Shown one piece after another: positions 9,726 through 18,198 of a stretch of DNA of 64,000 nucleotides. A program made the position numbers and the translations under genes. A model generated the notes under the pieces. It was not told the DNA's origin. It ran no database searches and saw nothing but the letters and a program-made list of their open reading frames with translations. The DNA lies in contig NZ_CP012040.1 in the NCBI RefSeq assembly GCF_001050135.1, forward strand, positions 4,171,001-4,235,000. Reading direction: 5' to 3'. Source of the stretch: Cyclobacterium amurskyense. Lineage in GTDB: Bacteria > Bacteroidota > Bacteroidia > Cytophagales > Cyclobacteriaceae. Within the stretch, counting starts at the first letter, position 1. Every line of letters begins with the position of its first letter.

Positions 9726-10297
9726 ACCATCTTCTTTTCTTGGTCTATATATTTAATGATTTTAGCAGGGTTTCCTCCGACGATGACGTCTGCAGGTACA
9801 TCCTTTGTGACAACTGCGCCTGCGGCAATAATGCTCCTGTCACCAATGTTTACTCCTGGACAAATAATCGCTCCTCCTCCGACCCAAACATCATCACCAA
9901 TAGTCACTGGCTTACCAAATTCAAGCTGGCTGCCCCTTGTTTTGGCGTCGATTGGATGAGTTGCAGCATAAATATTTACTCCAGGCCCAAACATGCTTCG
10001 GTTACCAATTGTAATTGAATTAATGTCTAAGAGTACACAATTGAAATTAAAAAAAACCTGATCCCCCACACTGATATTATAACCATAATCGCAGTAAAAA
10101 GGAGGCTCCAAACCAAAATCTTTGCCTACATGCTTAAAAAGCTTTTTAGCGATATTAACCTTATGGGTGCTGTCTCCAGGGAGGTTTTGGTTTAAGTCAT
10201 TGAGTAATTGTCTGGTATGAAACCTGTCCTTGCTTAGGGTTTCGTCTGATGCCAGGTACAATTCACCATCAAGCATTTTTTCTTTTTCAGATTTCAT
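9722..10297 (-). CDS. Maltose/galactoside O-acetyltransferase-type hexapeptide transferase
   Basis: 191 residues of the left-handed beta-helix (hexapeptide repeat) acyltransferase family. An N-terminal MAT-type helical cap (KEKMLDGELYLASDETL) is followed by hexapeptide turns and the signature 'ATHPIDAKTR', which holds the catalytic histidine, then 'VTIGDDVWVGGGAIICPGV' and the C-terminal GNPAKIIKYI. The family transfers acetyl from acetyl-CoA to sugar hydroxyls in the cytoplasm as a homotrimer. It lies 3 bp after the DinB gene on the same strand, so the two are probably co-transcribed. The exact acceptor sugar is not predictable. Confidence 0.88.
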   Translation of the reverse strand: MKSEKEKMLDGELYLASDETLSKDRFHTRQLLNDLNQNLPGDSTHKVNIAKKLFKHVGKDFGLEPPFYCDYGYNISVGDQVFFNFNCVLLDINSITIGNRSMFGPGVNIYAATHPIDAKTRGSQLEFGKPVTIGDDVWVGGGAIICPGVNIGDRSIIAAGAVVTKDVPADVIVGGNPAKIIKYIDQEKKMV

Positions 10298-10300
10298 AGG

Positions 10301-10840
10301 TTATTGGACAATTAGTTGGTTCTTTATTTGAGTAAGATGCCTCTTTTCATGGCTCAAAATAATTTCTATTGCTGTGTCCAAAGGGTATACAATCCATTTA
10401 TTGGCCGGAGAATAAATCATAAGTTTTTGATTTAGATAAGGTTCCATCTTTTGAATGTAATTGGACAATTGGTCTTGTTTATTGAAAAAATCAAACTTCA
10501 GGTCATTGTTATGCATCTTTTCAGCAGGTTCCCAGGAAGAAAAAGTTTTAATTTTTGTACTTTTATTCATGGATGCAAGGATCATCTCTCCCGTTTTTTT
10601 ACCATAAAAAGGAAGCCTACCTAATAGTGGTGTCTTAAACTTCTGGTCAATGATTTGTTGAAAAATGGGAAAATAAGAAGCATTAACTTGGATTAAATGG
10701 TCAATAATTTCCATTGGGCTCCATTTTCCAGGTCCTGGTTTTAAGTTTAAAGTAGTAAGGTCATAATCCTCTAAGAGCTTCTCAAATTCCCAAGTGATTT
10801 TGGTTAATTCCATTTGCCAGGCATCTGCTTTTTCTTTCAT
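10301..10840 (-). CDS. DinB family protein
   Basis: 179-residue four-helix-bundle protein of the DinB/YfiT superfamily. The metal-ligand histidines expected for the fold are visible: H48 in WSPMEIIDHLI and H164/H168 in SHEKRHLTQI. Family members are metal-dependent thiol transferases or hydrolases (for example bacillithiol transferases), and many have unknown substrates. It is the promoter-proximal gene of a probable two-gene unit with the acetyltransferase and is divergent from the exonuclease gene. Confidence 0.8.
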   Translation of the reverse strand: MKEKADAWQMELTKITWEFEKLLEDYDLTTLNLKPGPGKWSPMEIIDHLIQVNASYFPIFQQIIDQKFKTPLLGRLPFYGKKTGEMILASMNKSTKIKTFSSWEPAEKMHNNDLKFDFFNKQDQLSNYIQKMEPYLNQKLMIYSPANKWIVYPLDTAIEIILSHEKRHLTQIKNQLIVQ

Positions 10841-11009
10841 AATCGCTATGTTTAATAAAGTATTTGAATTAAAAGATGCCCTGAAGGAAATTGTTTGCTT
10901 CGTTCTTCAGTTTAATATCTAATATTACAAATTTGACAACTTTTATTCAAGAAGAAATAAATGAATCATTTTGTTTTTTCTGAGTATTGTTTTTACTTAT
11001 GAGTTATTT

Positions 11010-12377
11010 ATGTACGCAATAGTAGATATTGAAACTACGGGAGGATTTACTGGTAATAACAAGATTATCGAGATTGCCGTGGTTTTTCATGATGGTGAGA
11101 AAATTACCGGGCAATATGAGCAATTGTTGGATCCGGAAATGCATGTGCCTGGTTTTATCACAGGGCTCACAGGCATAGACTCACAGATGCTTGAAGGAGC
11201 ACCTACTTTTGCAGATATTTCTGATGAACTTTTTGACTTATTAGAAGATAAGGTATTTGTCGCTCATAATGTAGGCTTTGATTATAGCTTTGTTAAGCAG
11301 GCATTTGAAAGAGAAGGAAAAGTGTACAAACCCAAACGCCTGTGTACTGTAAGATTAAGTAGGAAAATTTTTCCTGGGCTTAAAAGTTATAGCCTGGGTC
11401 GTCTATGTGAATCAAGAGGAATCACCGTGAATGATCGTCACCGCGCTATGGGTGATGCATGGGCCACATCTATATTGTTTGGCCAACTTCTGGAGGCAGA
11501 TCATGAGGACCATATTGGTCAAGCCATAAAAGGCAAGCACAAGGCATTAACCCTACCTCCCAATATCAGCAAAGAACAGTTTAATGAAATCCCACAATCT
11601 ACAGGGGTGTATTATTTTCATGATGCCAACGGGAAAGTGATCTATGTAGGCAAAGCAGTGAACATACAAAGTCGCTTCAATGGACACTTTACAGGTAAAG
11701 CTAAGTTGAGTTTAAAAAGTGAGATATGTGACGTAAGTTATGAAGTTACAGGAAGTGAGTTACTGGCATTGTTGTTAGAGGCCATGGAAATCAAAAGGCT
11801 GTGGCCAAAGTACAACAGGTCGCTAAAAGTAAAAGCCATGTCTTGGGGTATTTTCTCCTATACGGACAGGGAAGGTTACACTCGGTTTCAAATCAATAAG
11901 ATTGTACCCGGAATTAAGCCTTTAGCTACATTTACCAGCCATGCCAGTGGTTGGAAATTCTTAGTAGAAAAAAACCAGGAATACCAGCTTTGCCCAAAAC
12001 TTAATGGAATACAAAAAAAGAATGGAGCCTGTTATGATTTTCAAGTAGGTGAATGCAATGGGGCCTGCTGTGGCAAAGAATTGCCTGAAGTTTATAACGA
12101 AAGAGCCGATGAAGTTTTTGCTGCTGTGAAAATGGAAGGAGAAAGGTTCTTGGTGAAAGATATAGGTAGAAATCCCGAAGAAGAGGTCGCATTGCTTTTT
12201 GAAGATGGTTTTCTTTCTGCCTATGGTTTTTTGGACTTAAACATGTCCTATCAATCCTCCGAAGAAGTGATCTCTGCACTAAAACCTGTTAAAAGAGTGG
12301 TTGAGACTCGTTATTTACTGAAATCCTTTTGGGATAAAATACCTGAAAACAATATAGTTTATTTAGAAAATAGTTGA
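11010..12377 (+). CDS. DEDDh 3'-5' exonuclease fused to a GIY-YIG (UvrC-like) nuclease domain
   Basis: 455 residues. The N-terminal half is a DnaQ/epsilon-type exonuclease with the DEDDh set visible: D6 and E8 (DIETTGG), D91 (HNVGFDYSF), H144 and D149 (HRAMGDA). From about residue 190 a GIY-YIG domain follows (STGVYYFHDANGK, VIYVGKAVNIQSR), as in the N-terminal nuclease of UvrC and Cho. This epsilon-UvrC fusion is a known arrangement in Bacteroidota and Actinobacteria and probably acts in DNA repair. The start is ATG 11010 because it places the exonuclease motif at the usual distance; the open frame extends 13 codons upstream to a TTG (10971) whose product (MFFLSIVFTYELF) is not part of the fold. 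Confidence 0.88.
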   Translation: MYAIVDIETTGGFTGNNKIIEIAVVFHDGEKITGQYEQLLDPEMHVPGFITGLTGIDSQMLEGAPTFADISDELFDLLEDKVFVAHNVGFDYSFVKQAFEREGKVYKPKRLCTVRLSRKIFPGLKSYSLGRLCESRGITVNDRHRAMGDAWATSILFGQLLEADHEDHIGQAIKGKHKALTLPPNISKEQFNEIPQSTGVYYFHDANGKVIYVGKAVNIQSRFNGHFTGKAKLSLKSEICDVSYEVTGSELLALLLEAMEIKRLWPKYNRSLKVKAMSWGIFSYTDREGYTRFQINKIVPGIKPLATFTSHASGWKFLVEKNQEYQLCPKLNGIQKKNGACYDFQVGECNGACCGKELPEVYNERADEVFAAVKMEGERFLVKDIGRNPEEEVALLFEDGFLSAYGFLDLNMSYQSSEEVISALKPVKRVVETRYLLKSFWDKIPENNIVYLENS

Positions 12378-12414
12378 ATTTGCTTGAAACATAAACCTCT
12401 ATAAAAAAAATATT

Positions 12415-13434
12415 ATGAAAATAAACGATCAAGAACCACTGCCAGTATATGTACCTGATCCTTCAAGGTATGATAACATGAAATTCCGAAGATGCGGTAA
12501 AAGTGGATTGGATTTGCCAGCCATCTCTTTAGGGCTCTGGCACAATTTCGGTCATAGTGATGACCTTAAGGTAGGAAGAGAAATTTTAAGAACAGCCTTT
12601 GATTTGGGGATTACGCATTTTGATCTTGCGAACAATTATGGACCTCCTTATGGTGCTGCTGAAGAGAATTTTGGTAGAATTCTTAAAAAGGATTTTTTAG
12701 CTTATAGAGATGAGTTGCTGATTTCTTCCAAGGCAGGATGGGACATGTGGCCTGGTCCATATGGTAACTTTGGCTCCAAGAAATACTTGGTCGCTAGTCT
12801 GGACCAAAGTTTAAAAAGAATGGGACTGGATTATGTAGATGTATTTTATCACCACAGGCCAGATCCAGATACTCCTTTAGAGGAAACCATGGGCGCCTTG
12901 GATTTGATTGTGCGTCAGGGAAAGGCGCTTTATGTAGGTATTTCTCAATACAGTGCAGCTGACACAATCAAAGCGGCTAAAATATTGAAAGAGTTAGGAA
13001 CGCCTTGTTTAATTCACCAACCGCGGTATAACATGATGGACAGGTGGGTAGAAAAGGATTTACTGAATGTGTTAGATGAGTCAGGTATAGGTGCCATTGC
13101 CTTTTCTCCTCTGGAGCAAGGAGTTCTAACCAATAAATACCTCAATGGTTTTCCTGAGGATTCAAGAGCCGTAAAGGATGGAAGGTATCTTAAATCCAGT
13201 AATATAACTTCAGCGGTATTGAGTCAGGTTAAAAAATTAAATGACCTTGCAGAAGAAAGAGGGCAGAGTCTTGCTCAAATGGCCATAGCTTGGTTGTTGA
13301 AGAGTCCAACAATTACCTCGGTGCTTGTTGGTGTTAGTAAAGCCTCTCAGCTTCAGGATAATGTGAATAGTCTGAAGAATTTAAGTTTTACTGAGGACGA
13401 ATTACTAAAAATTGAAACAATTTTAAAAAGCTAG
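12415..13434 (+). CDS. Aldo/keto reductase, L-glyceraldehyde 3-phosphate reductase type (YghZ/Gpr-like)
   Basis: 339 residues forming the whole NADPH-dependent aldo-keto reductase barrel. The catalytic tetrad can be placed: D70 and Y75 (FDLANNYGPPYG), K106 (SSKAGWD) and H146/H147 (YHHRPD). The N-terminal leader 'PVYVPDPSRYDNMKFRRCG' and overall length match the YghZ/Gpr subgroup (E. coli protein about 346 residues), which reduces L-glyceraldehyde 3-phosphate and methylglyoxal. It lies 38 bp after the exonuclease fusion on the same strand and ends in a strong terminator. Confidence 0.88.
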   Translation: MKINDQEPLPVYVPDPSRYDNMKFRRCGKSGLDLPAISLGLWHNFGHSDDLKVGREILRTAFDLGITHFDLANNYGPPYGAAEENFGRILKKDFLAYRDELLISSKAGWDMWPGPYGNFGSKKYLVASLDQSLKRMGLDYVDVFYHHRPDPDTPLEETMGALDLIVRQGKALYVGISQYSAADTIKAAKILKELGTPCLIHQPRYNMMDRWVEKDLLNVLDESGIGAIAFSPLEQGVLTNKYLNGFPEDSRAVKDGRYLKSSNITSAVLSQVKKLNDLAEERGQSLAQMAIAWLLKSPTITSVLVGVSKASQLQDNVNSLKNLSFTEDELLKIETILKS

Positions 13435-13463
13435 GCAAACAATTTTACATAAAATTCTGCCTT

Positions 13464-13506
13464 AAAGGCCTTTGGAATACATTAAGAATTCCAAAGGCCT
13501 TTTTTA
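13464..13506 (+). terminator. Rho-independent terminator after the aldo/keto reductase
   Basis: A 15-bp perfect stem (AAAGGCCTTTGGAAT / ATTCCAAAGGCCTTT) with a 9-nt loop is followed by a T-rich run. It also rules out a start codon at 13472 for the next gene. Confidence 0.92.
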
Positions 13507-13566
13507 TTTTGCAATTATAATATTTTTAATGGCGAAATTTACTTATAATCGGTTTATTTTCTATTT

Positions 13567-13574
13567 TAAATTTG
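13567..13574 (+). promoter_or_regulatory. Bacteroidota-type -7 promoter box (TAnnTTTG)
   Basis: TAAATTTG is an exact match to the Bacteroidota -7 consensus. It sits 33 bp before the ATG at 13607, which would give a short leader. No clear -33 TTG is present at the ideal spacing. Confidence 0.45.
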
Positions 13575-13606
13575 TATATTGGGTAAGAACCCAAAAACAA
13601 AAAGGT

Positions 13607-14404
13607 ATGAAAAAGCAGCTAATCATTTGGTTAATATCCGTAATGGCAGTAGTCAATGTTTATGGACAAAACGAGCAATTTTTGGTCTTGGAATTCATCA
13701 AAGTAGAGCCGAATAAAGTTTTGGATTATTTAGAATATAAGGAGTTTTTAGAGAAGGTTTACGAACAAGAAAAGAATGATGGACACATCAGTGGATGGGA
13801 CTTTTGGTCACTTCAATCAGGTTCTGATTTAGAAGGGGAAAACTTCCAATACTTGACTGTTACCTATTATGAAGACCCTGTATCGATGATGAATGGGAAC
13901 AACATGAATCAGTTGATCAATAGTGCGGTACAAGCTTTTCCTGAAATGAGTGCAGAACAAGCAAAAAATAAGATTGCTTCTTCTTTGGAAATGAGGGATT
14001 TAGCTGTTAGGAGCTATATGTTAGAAGTGGCGAGAACGGATGATGATTTCCAATACACTCCCGGGATTTTAGCTACTTTCGATCTTATGAAGGCAGTTGA
14101 AGGTAAATTTCAAGAATACGAAACTGCTGAAGAACAAATATTTTTGCCTCTTCATCAGAAAAAAATCTCCAATGACCTAATGGAAGATTGGAGATTTTTG
14201 AGAACAGCACTACCAACAGGAAGTGAAGCAAAATCTACTCATTTGACCATGAACATTTACAGGGATTATATTCAGTTTTTTAATTCTATGGAATTTGAAG
14301 ACATGGAGATGACAGATAAAGAGCAAGAAGCAATGCTAGAGGGCTTAAAATCCAGAGATCAAAAATGGGTTTATTTGGCGACCCTACAATCCGCAGTCAG
14401 GTAA
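13607..14404 (+). CDS. Exported protein of unknown function
   Basis: 265 residues from the ATG at 13607, which begins a clean signal peptide (MKKQLIIWLISVMAVVNVYGQ) and follows an exact TAnnTTTG box. The open frame extends upstream to 13472, but that point lies inside the previous gene's terminator. The mature protein has two similar halves with beta-alpha segments (FLVLEFIKVEPNKVLDYLEY near the N-terminus, ILATFDLMKAVEGKFQEYE later), suggesting a tandem ferredoxin-like/dimeric alpha-beta barrel fold. No catalytic motif is recognised. It is a monocistronic gene. Confidence 0.7.
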   Translation: MKKQLIIWLISVMAVVNVYGQNEQFLVLEFIKVEPNKVLDYLEYKEFLEKVYEQEKNDGHISGWDFWSLQSGSDLEGENFQYLTVTYYEDPVSMMNGNNMNQLINSAVQAFPEMSAEQAKNKIASSLEMRDLAVRSYMLEVARTDDDFQYTPGILATFDLMKAVEGKFQEYETAEEQIFLPLHQKKISNDLMEDWRFLRTALPTGSEAKSTHLTMNIYRDYIQFFNSMEFEDMEMTDKEQEAMLEGLKSRDQKWVYLATLQSAVR

Positions 14405-14433
14405 AAGCACTATAATTTAGGTAATGGTAAATT

Positions 14434-14650
14434 AAACCCGAAATATGCAATAGACAATCTATTACGTGCTGTAATAACTTTAAAATCAGTCATTTCGTTG
14501 CTATTTTCGACTTCACCATAGCGGTGCTATGACTCAGTCTCCAAATAGCCTGATTTTATTGTGATTGCAACACTTCCCGTAAACACGGGACAGGCTTCAC
14601 CCCTGACTATTGTCAGGACGGAGAAATCCTATTACATAATCCGGGTTTAA
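14434..14650. repeat. Dispersed palindromic repeat, long form, copy C
   Basis: About 217 bp with the conserved ends AAACCCGAAATATGCAATAG and TCCTATTACATAATCCGGG. The interior is nearly identical to copy E (26062). It is inserted between the exported-protein gene and its terminator. Confidence 0.9.
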
Positions 14651-14700
14651 AGAGGCCACAGAAAAGCAATAAGGTTGCTGATCCTGTGGCCTCTTTTTTA
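14651..14700 (+). terminator. Terminator hairpin abutting repeat copy C
   Basis: A 10-bp perfect stem (AGAGGCCACA / TGTGGCCTCT) with a 24-nt loop is followed by six T. It starts immediately after the repeat, so transcripts of the exported protein probably run through the repeat before ending here. Confidence 0.75.
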
Positions 14701-14732
14701 TAATGATCTTAGTTAGTCGGGATTTTATGTGT

Positions 14733-14754
14733 CTAATCCAACTTATGCAATAGG
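14733..14754. repeat. Half-site fragment of the dispersed palindrome
   Basis: CTAATCCAACTTATGCAATAGG resembles one arm of the repeat family (shown in abridged comparison: taatcc..attatgcaatag) without a partner arm. The remainder of the gap to 14811 contains the 12-bp palindrome GGGAATATTCCC and AT-rich DNA. Confidence 0.45.
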
Positions 14755-14811
14755 GTAGTACTAATGCTTCGGGAATATTCCCTTAATAAAACAGATGTTT
14801 TATGGTTTTTT

Positions 14812-15462
14812 TTAAGGGTTGAATACAGTGTTCTTCCAACCGAAATGCTTACAGATTAAAACCATCAAAAAATTGACCCCAGTATGAAAGACTACAAGTA
14901 AGAAGATCGCTAGTAGTGGCACACCAAATACCTGTAGGGGCCAATAATAAGTCCAAACGCCTAAATTAATGGTTATGATTTCACCAAAAGTGGGGAATAT
15001 CATAGCTATGACAATTGACAATAGGATTTTGGTAGCTATTTTTTTGATACTTAAAGCTGAAATTAAATCTTTTTCTAGCTGGTAGATATAGGTAAAAGCC
15101 AAAGCCCATGCAAAAGGCAGCCAATAGGGAAAAGACCTGCCCAAGCTAAGGTCATGGTATTCCCAATAACCAAAAAAAACGCCCCAGATCTCACAGCAAA
15201 CACCTAATACACCGCCGATAATTGTTCCAGTCAGAAACACCATCTTGTCATCAGCATTGCGCTTCCACCTTTTTGCTAGGGAGTATATCAGGTAAATGGC
15301 CAATACCAGGCCAATCCAGAAATCATGAGAATGAAAAAAACCAATAAAAAGGCCCGCCAGCGTTAGCTTGATGAAGTTCTTAATGATTATTCTGCTACTT
15401 TCGGCCCTTGATGTACTGCTGTATTCAGTGTCCAATTGATCGGAGTTAAAAGTGAAAGGCAA
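14812..15462 (-). CDS. Integral membrane protein of unknown function
   Basis: 216 residues with about six hydrophobic segments (LTLAGLFIGFF, FWIGLVLAIYLIYSLA, VFLTGTIIGGVLGVCCEIWGVF, ILLSIVIAMIFPTFGEII, VPLLAIFLLVVFHTGVNFLMV; long ones abridged in meaning). Charged residues sit inside or next to membrane spans (E in CCEIWG and FGEII), and the phrase 'NLGVWTYYWPLQVFGVP' faintly recalls small lycopene-cyclase-like membrane enzymes, but this is too weak to name a function. The apparent start is TTG (15462), only 17 bp after the sirtuin stop; no ATG is available near it. It is probably the second gene of an operon with the sirtuin. Confidence 0.6.
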   Translation of the reverse strand: MPFTFNSDQLDTEYSSTSRAESSRIIIKNFIKLTLAGLFIGFFHSHDFWIGLVLAIYLIYSLAKRWKRNADDKMVFLTGTIIGGVLGVCCEIWGVFFGYWEYHDLSLGRSFPYWLPFAWALAFTYIYQLEKDLISALSIKKIATKILLSIVIAMIFPTFGEIITINLGVWTYYWPLQVFGVPLLAIFLLVVFHTGVNFLMVLICKHFGWKNTVFNP

Positions 15463-15479
15463 AACTATACAATATTTAC

Positions 15480-16193
15480 CTATAAGCCCTCAAATTTCCA
15501 ATTTTTCAAAAGTTTTTCCAACTTTTTCACACCTGTACTGGCTTTCTCCTCAATAAAGAAAATATTTTCCTGGCTGGGGATGTGTGGAATTATTGGATCA
15601 ATGACAAATTTAGGAATTTCTTTTCTGGTATAGTCTATCAATCCCGCAGCAGGATAGACCAACATAGAAGTGCCTATGATGACCAAGGCGTCTGCATTTT
15701 CAACTGCAGAAATAGCAGAAGTCATCATTGGTACAGGTTCACCAAACCAGACAATATAGGGTCGTAGCTGACTACCTTTTTCGCATTTATCTCCTATTTT
15801 TAATTCCCAGCCTTCAATGGGATACACTAATTTTGGATCAATGGTGCTCTGTGCTTTGAACAACTCTCCATGGAGGTGAAGTACTGTTGATGAGCCAGCC
15901 TTCTCATGTAAATCATCAACGTTTTGAGTAATAATAGTAACCTTATACTTTTTCTCAAGTTCCGAAAGCTTAAGATGGGCTTCATTTGGCTTGGCATAAA
16001 GGCCAGTTTTCCTACGCGAATTATAAAATTCAAGTACCTTTTCCTTGTCTTTGTTCCAGCCTTCTGGTGAGGCTACTTCCATCACATCATGTCCTTCCCA
16101 AAGTCCATTGTCATCCCGAAAGGTTTTTATTCCACTTTCCGCAGAAATTCCCGCTCCTGTTAGGACAACAAGATTTTTAATTTCTGATTTCAT
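15480..16193 (-). CDS. cobB: Sir2-family NAD-dependent protein deacylase (class III-like)
   Basis: 237 residues, close to CobB/SIRT5 length. NAD-binding GAGISAESG (13-21), TQNVDDLHE (89-97) and the catalytic H108 in HLHGE are present. Y57 and R60 in FYNSRRK form the YxxR pair that in class III sirtuins favours desuccinylation or demalonylation. The small zinc ribbon is degraded: where E. coli CobB has several cysteines, only Cys137 (GDKCEKGSQLRP) remains, so this protein probably folds without structural zinc, as seems common in Bacteroidota relatives. It is expected to act on acyl-lysines in the cytoplasm and lies 24 bp downstream of the OmpA-like gene's end on the opposite order of the same strand. 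Confidence 0.88.
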   Translation of the reverse strand: MKSEIKNLVVLTGAGISAESGIKTFRDDNGLWEGHDVMEVASPEGWNKDKEKVLEFYNSRRKTGLYAKPNEAHLKLSELEKKYKVTIITQNVDDLHEKAGSSTVLHLHGELFKAQSTIDPKLVYPIEGWELKIGDKCEKGSQLRPYIVWFGEPVPMMTSAISAVENADALVIIGTSMLVYPAAGLIDYTRKEIPKFVIDPIIPHIPSQENIFFIEEKASTGVKKLEKLLKNWKFEGL

Positions 16194-16217
16194 TGTACTA
16201 TTTGTATTTTATTGTCT

Positions 16218-18194
16218 TTAATAAAAAACCTGAACTTCCACTTTTCGGTCTTCTGGCCGTGAATTCCTTTGAACTCCCCTTATCAATAGTGCACCCGGTT
16301 GACGTTCTATCCTGTCTTTGTCTACACCAAATCGACTCAATAAGCTTTCTTCAACCACAGCGGCCCTCTTTTCTATCAATTTAAGGTTATAAGAGGTGCT
16401 GCCAGTATTGTCAGCAAAGCCTTTCACCAATATTATAGCTTTAGGCGTTTGGTTTAACATTTTAACCAAAGGAGCTAACTTTAAGGTTTCATTTTCTGAT
16501 AAAATACTCTGATTTGATTCAAAATAAATTTCAGCGTAAAGGCCATTTTCTATTAAAGCTGCTTTGCTTTCATTCGAATTTAACAATTGTGAATTGTTTC
16601 CCTGAACGTTTGCCGGTGTTTCAAATTTGTACTTTTGCCCGCCAATTCCTTGTCCTGGTATTGCCTTAAATCCAGTACTGATTGAATTCATTTCTACAGT
16701 GTCCAACTGCACGAGTGCGGTGCTGTCAGCGATCATCGTTGAGTCCATGCCAATAGGAGCTGTAACATAGGCAGCTTGGTTGACTGCGGAAGGTCGACCA
16801 TAATAAGGTAGGGGATAAAGGATATTGGAATTAGCCACTTGGCTTTCAGGAGAAGCTGCTACAAACGGGGCATTTATTTGAGGATCACTCTGTTCTCTCA
16901 AATTGTTTTGATTGTAACGACTATAAACAGTCTCTTTTTCTTGAACGTAAACAATTTCTGGATCGGATTGTCTAAAGGGGTATTGCCAAATGGTCACCGA
17001 ATCCCTTTTTTGCTCCGTTTCGCTAATTCTGGAATTGAGTGCCGAAAATGTAAGCGTACTGTCAGCATTAGTTCTTGATTCTATTTGGGCAGGTATTTCT
17101 TGGACCTTGCTTTCAATAGGCAATGCTTTTCTTTCGGGTGCTAACACCTTTTCCTTATTGAAGTCACTGTTGTTTATGATTGTCTCTGATGAAGCTGTGT
17201 TATTTGAAGAATCCGTTCCTTCATATTCAATCTTTATCTCAGTGATTGATCGAATTATTGTCGAAGATGGGCTTATTGTGTTGGCTCTGAAGGCTGTTCT
17301 CGAAGGGAGAAAACTTATTTTTAGCCCAAATTGATGGTTGAAGAACCAATCCCGGTTGTTTTGCGCATCTCCTCTGATCATTCTGTCAGAAGGGCTTAAA
17401 GCAACTCCAGGATAGGCTGCATATTTTTGAAATTCATCAACATAGCTAGTTCTGGAAGATCCATCCACATCATCAATATAATCTGTATTTGTTCTTTTTA
17501 CATCTGATTGAAAATACAGCTCAATTTGCTTGGTTAGCCTAAATCTTATTCCAATACCTGCTGCCAAATAAAAAGCATTTTCATCATAGCCATTATTGCT
17601 AGAGGCCTGAAGTTTTCCTAGGTCGGTTTCGAAGTTTCCATCAGTGATTAACTCATTTTGTGAATAATCGTATTGGTTTCCATCCTTATCTAAAAGGTCA
17701 CCTTTAGGTTTGAATTGTAACCAACCTCCATGTACAGAAAGGTAAGGGGCTATAAGTGCATTTTCCCGCAATATTTTTCCATTGTCGCTTCTAAAAACAA
17801 AACCTAAACCCAAGTCTTTTACCCGCGTCTTGAAATTTAAAGCCCTATTGAAATTTGGTCCATCAATTTTTAAAGCATCATTGGTGTCTACAAATCGGTC
17901 ACTCATGGACAAGGTATATTGTCCCCCATTTAGCAGTAACCCCCAGCTTGCATTTATTCTTTGCTCTATGGATAAAGAAATGGATGGAGATTGGTTGTAG
18001 TTGGCATTATAAGAATAAGTTTCACCCAAAGAATTCCAATCTGGAAATTTTCCATAGCGGTAATTACTGAGGTCACCATAATAATTGGAATATCCTATTC
18101 CAGCCCCAATTCGCAGCTTATAAGGGTTTAATTGAGCTGATAGGTTAGCTGACTGAGCTATAAACAGGCCTAGGAAGAGTAGTGTTCTAAACAT
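16218..18194 (-). CDS. OmpA-family outer-membrane protein with N-terminal beta-barrel-like domain
   Basis: 658 residues. A signal peptide (MFRTLLFLGLFIAQSANLSAQ) is followed by ~300 residues of outer-membrane-barrel-like sequence (KLRIGAGIGYSNYYGDLSNY), a Ser/Asn/Gln-rich linker (~310-530), and a C-terminal OmpA peptidoglycan-binding domain (~545-658) with 'LYAEIYFESNQSILS' and 'VKGFADNTGSTSYN' and the closing 'NRRPEDRKVEV'-like motif (here NSRPEDRKVEVQVF). It should tether the outer membrane to peptidoglycan. It starts 4 bp after the stop of the upstream gene (18199-19359), so the two form an operon. Confidence 0.88.
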   Translation of the reverse strand: MFRTLLFLGLFIAQSANLSAQLNPYKLRIGAGIGYSNYYGDLSNYRYGKFPDWNSLGETYSYNANYNQSPSISLSIEQRINASWGLLLNGGQYTLSMSDRFVDTNDALKIDGPNFNRALNFKTRVKDLGLGFVFRSDNGKILRENALIAPYLSVHGGWLQFKPKGDLLDKDGNQYDYSQNELITDGNFETDLGKLQASSNNGYDENAFYLAAGIGIRFRLTKQIELYFQSDVKRTNTDYIDDVDGSSRTSYVDEFQKYAAYPGVALSPSDRMIRGDAQNNRDWFFNHQFGLKISFLPSRTAFRANTISPSSTIIRSITEIKIEYEGTDSSNNTASSETIINNSDFNKEKVLAPERKALPIESKVQEIPAQIESRTNADSTLTFSALNSRISETEQKRDSVTIWQYPFRQSDPEIVYVQEKETVYSRYNQNNLREQSDPQINAPFVAASPESQVANSNILYPLPYYGRPSAVNQAAYVTAPIGMDSTMIADSTALVQLDTVEMNSISTGFKAIPGQGIGGQKYKFETPANVQGNNSQLLNSNESKAALIENGLYAEIYFESNQSILSENETLKLAPLVKMLNQTPKAIILVKGFADNTGSTSYNLKLIEKRAAVVEESLLSRFGVDKDRIERQPGALLIRGVQRNSRPEDRKVEVQVFY

Positions 18195-18198
18195 GCTT

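Noticed and set aside
10971..11009. TTG start for the exonuclease fusion
   Set aside because: The extra 13 residues are hydrophobic and precede the conserved DnaQ N-terminus, which begins at ATG 11010.
13472..13606. Upstream extension of the exported protein to 13472
   Set aside because: The start would lie inside the terminator of the preceding gene, and the ATG at 13607 gives a clean signal peptide after an exact -7 box.
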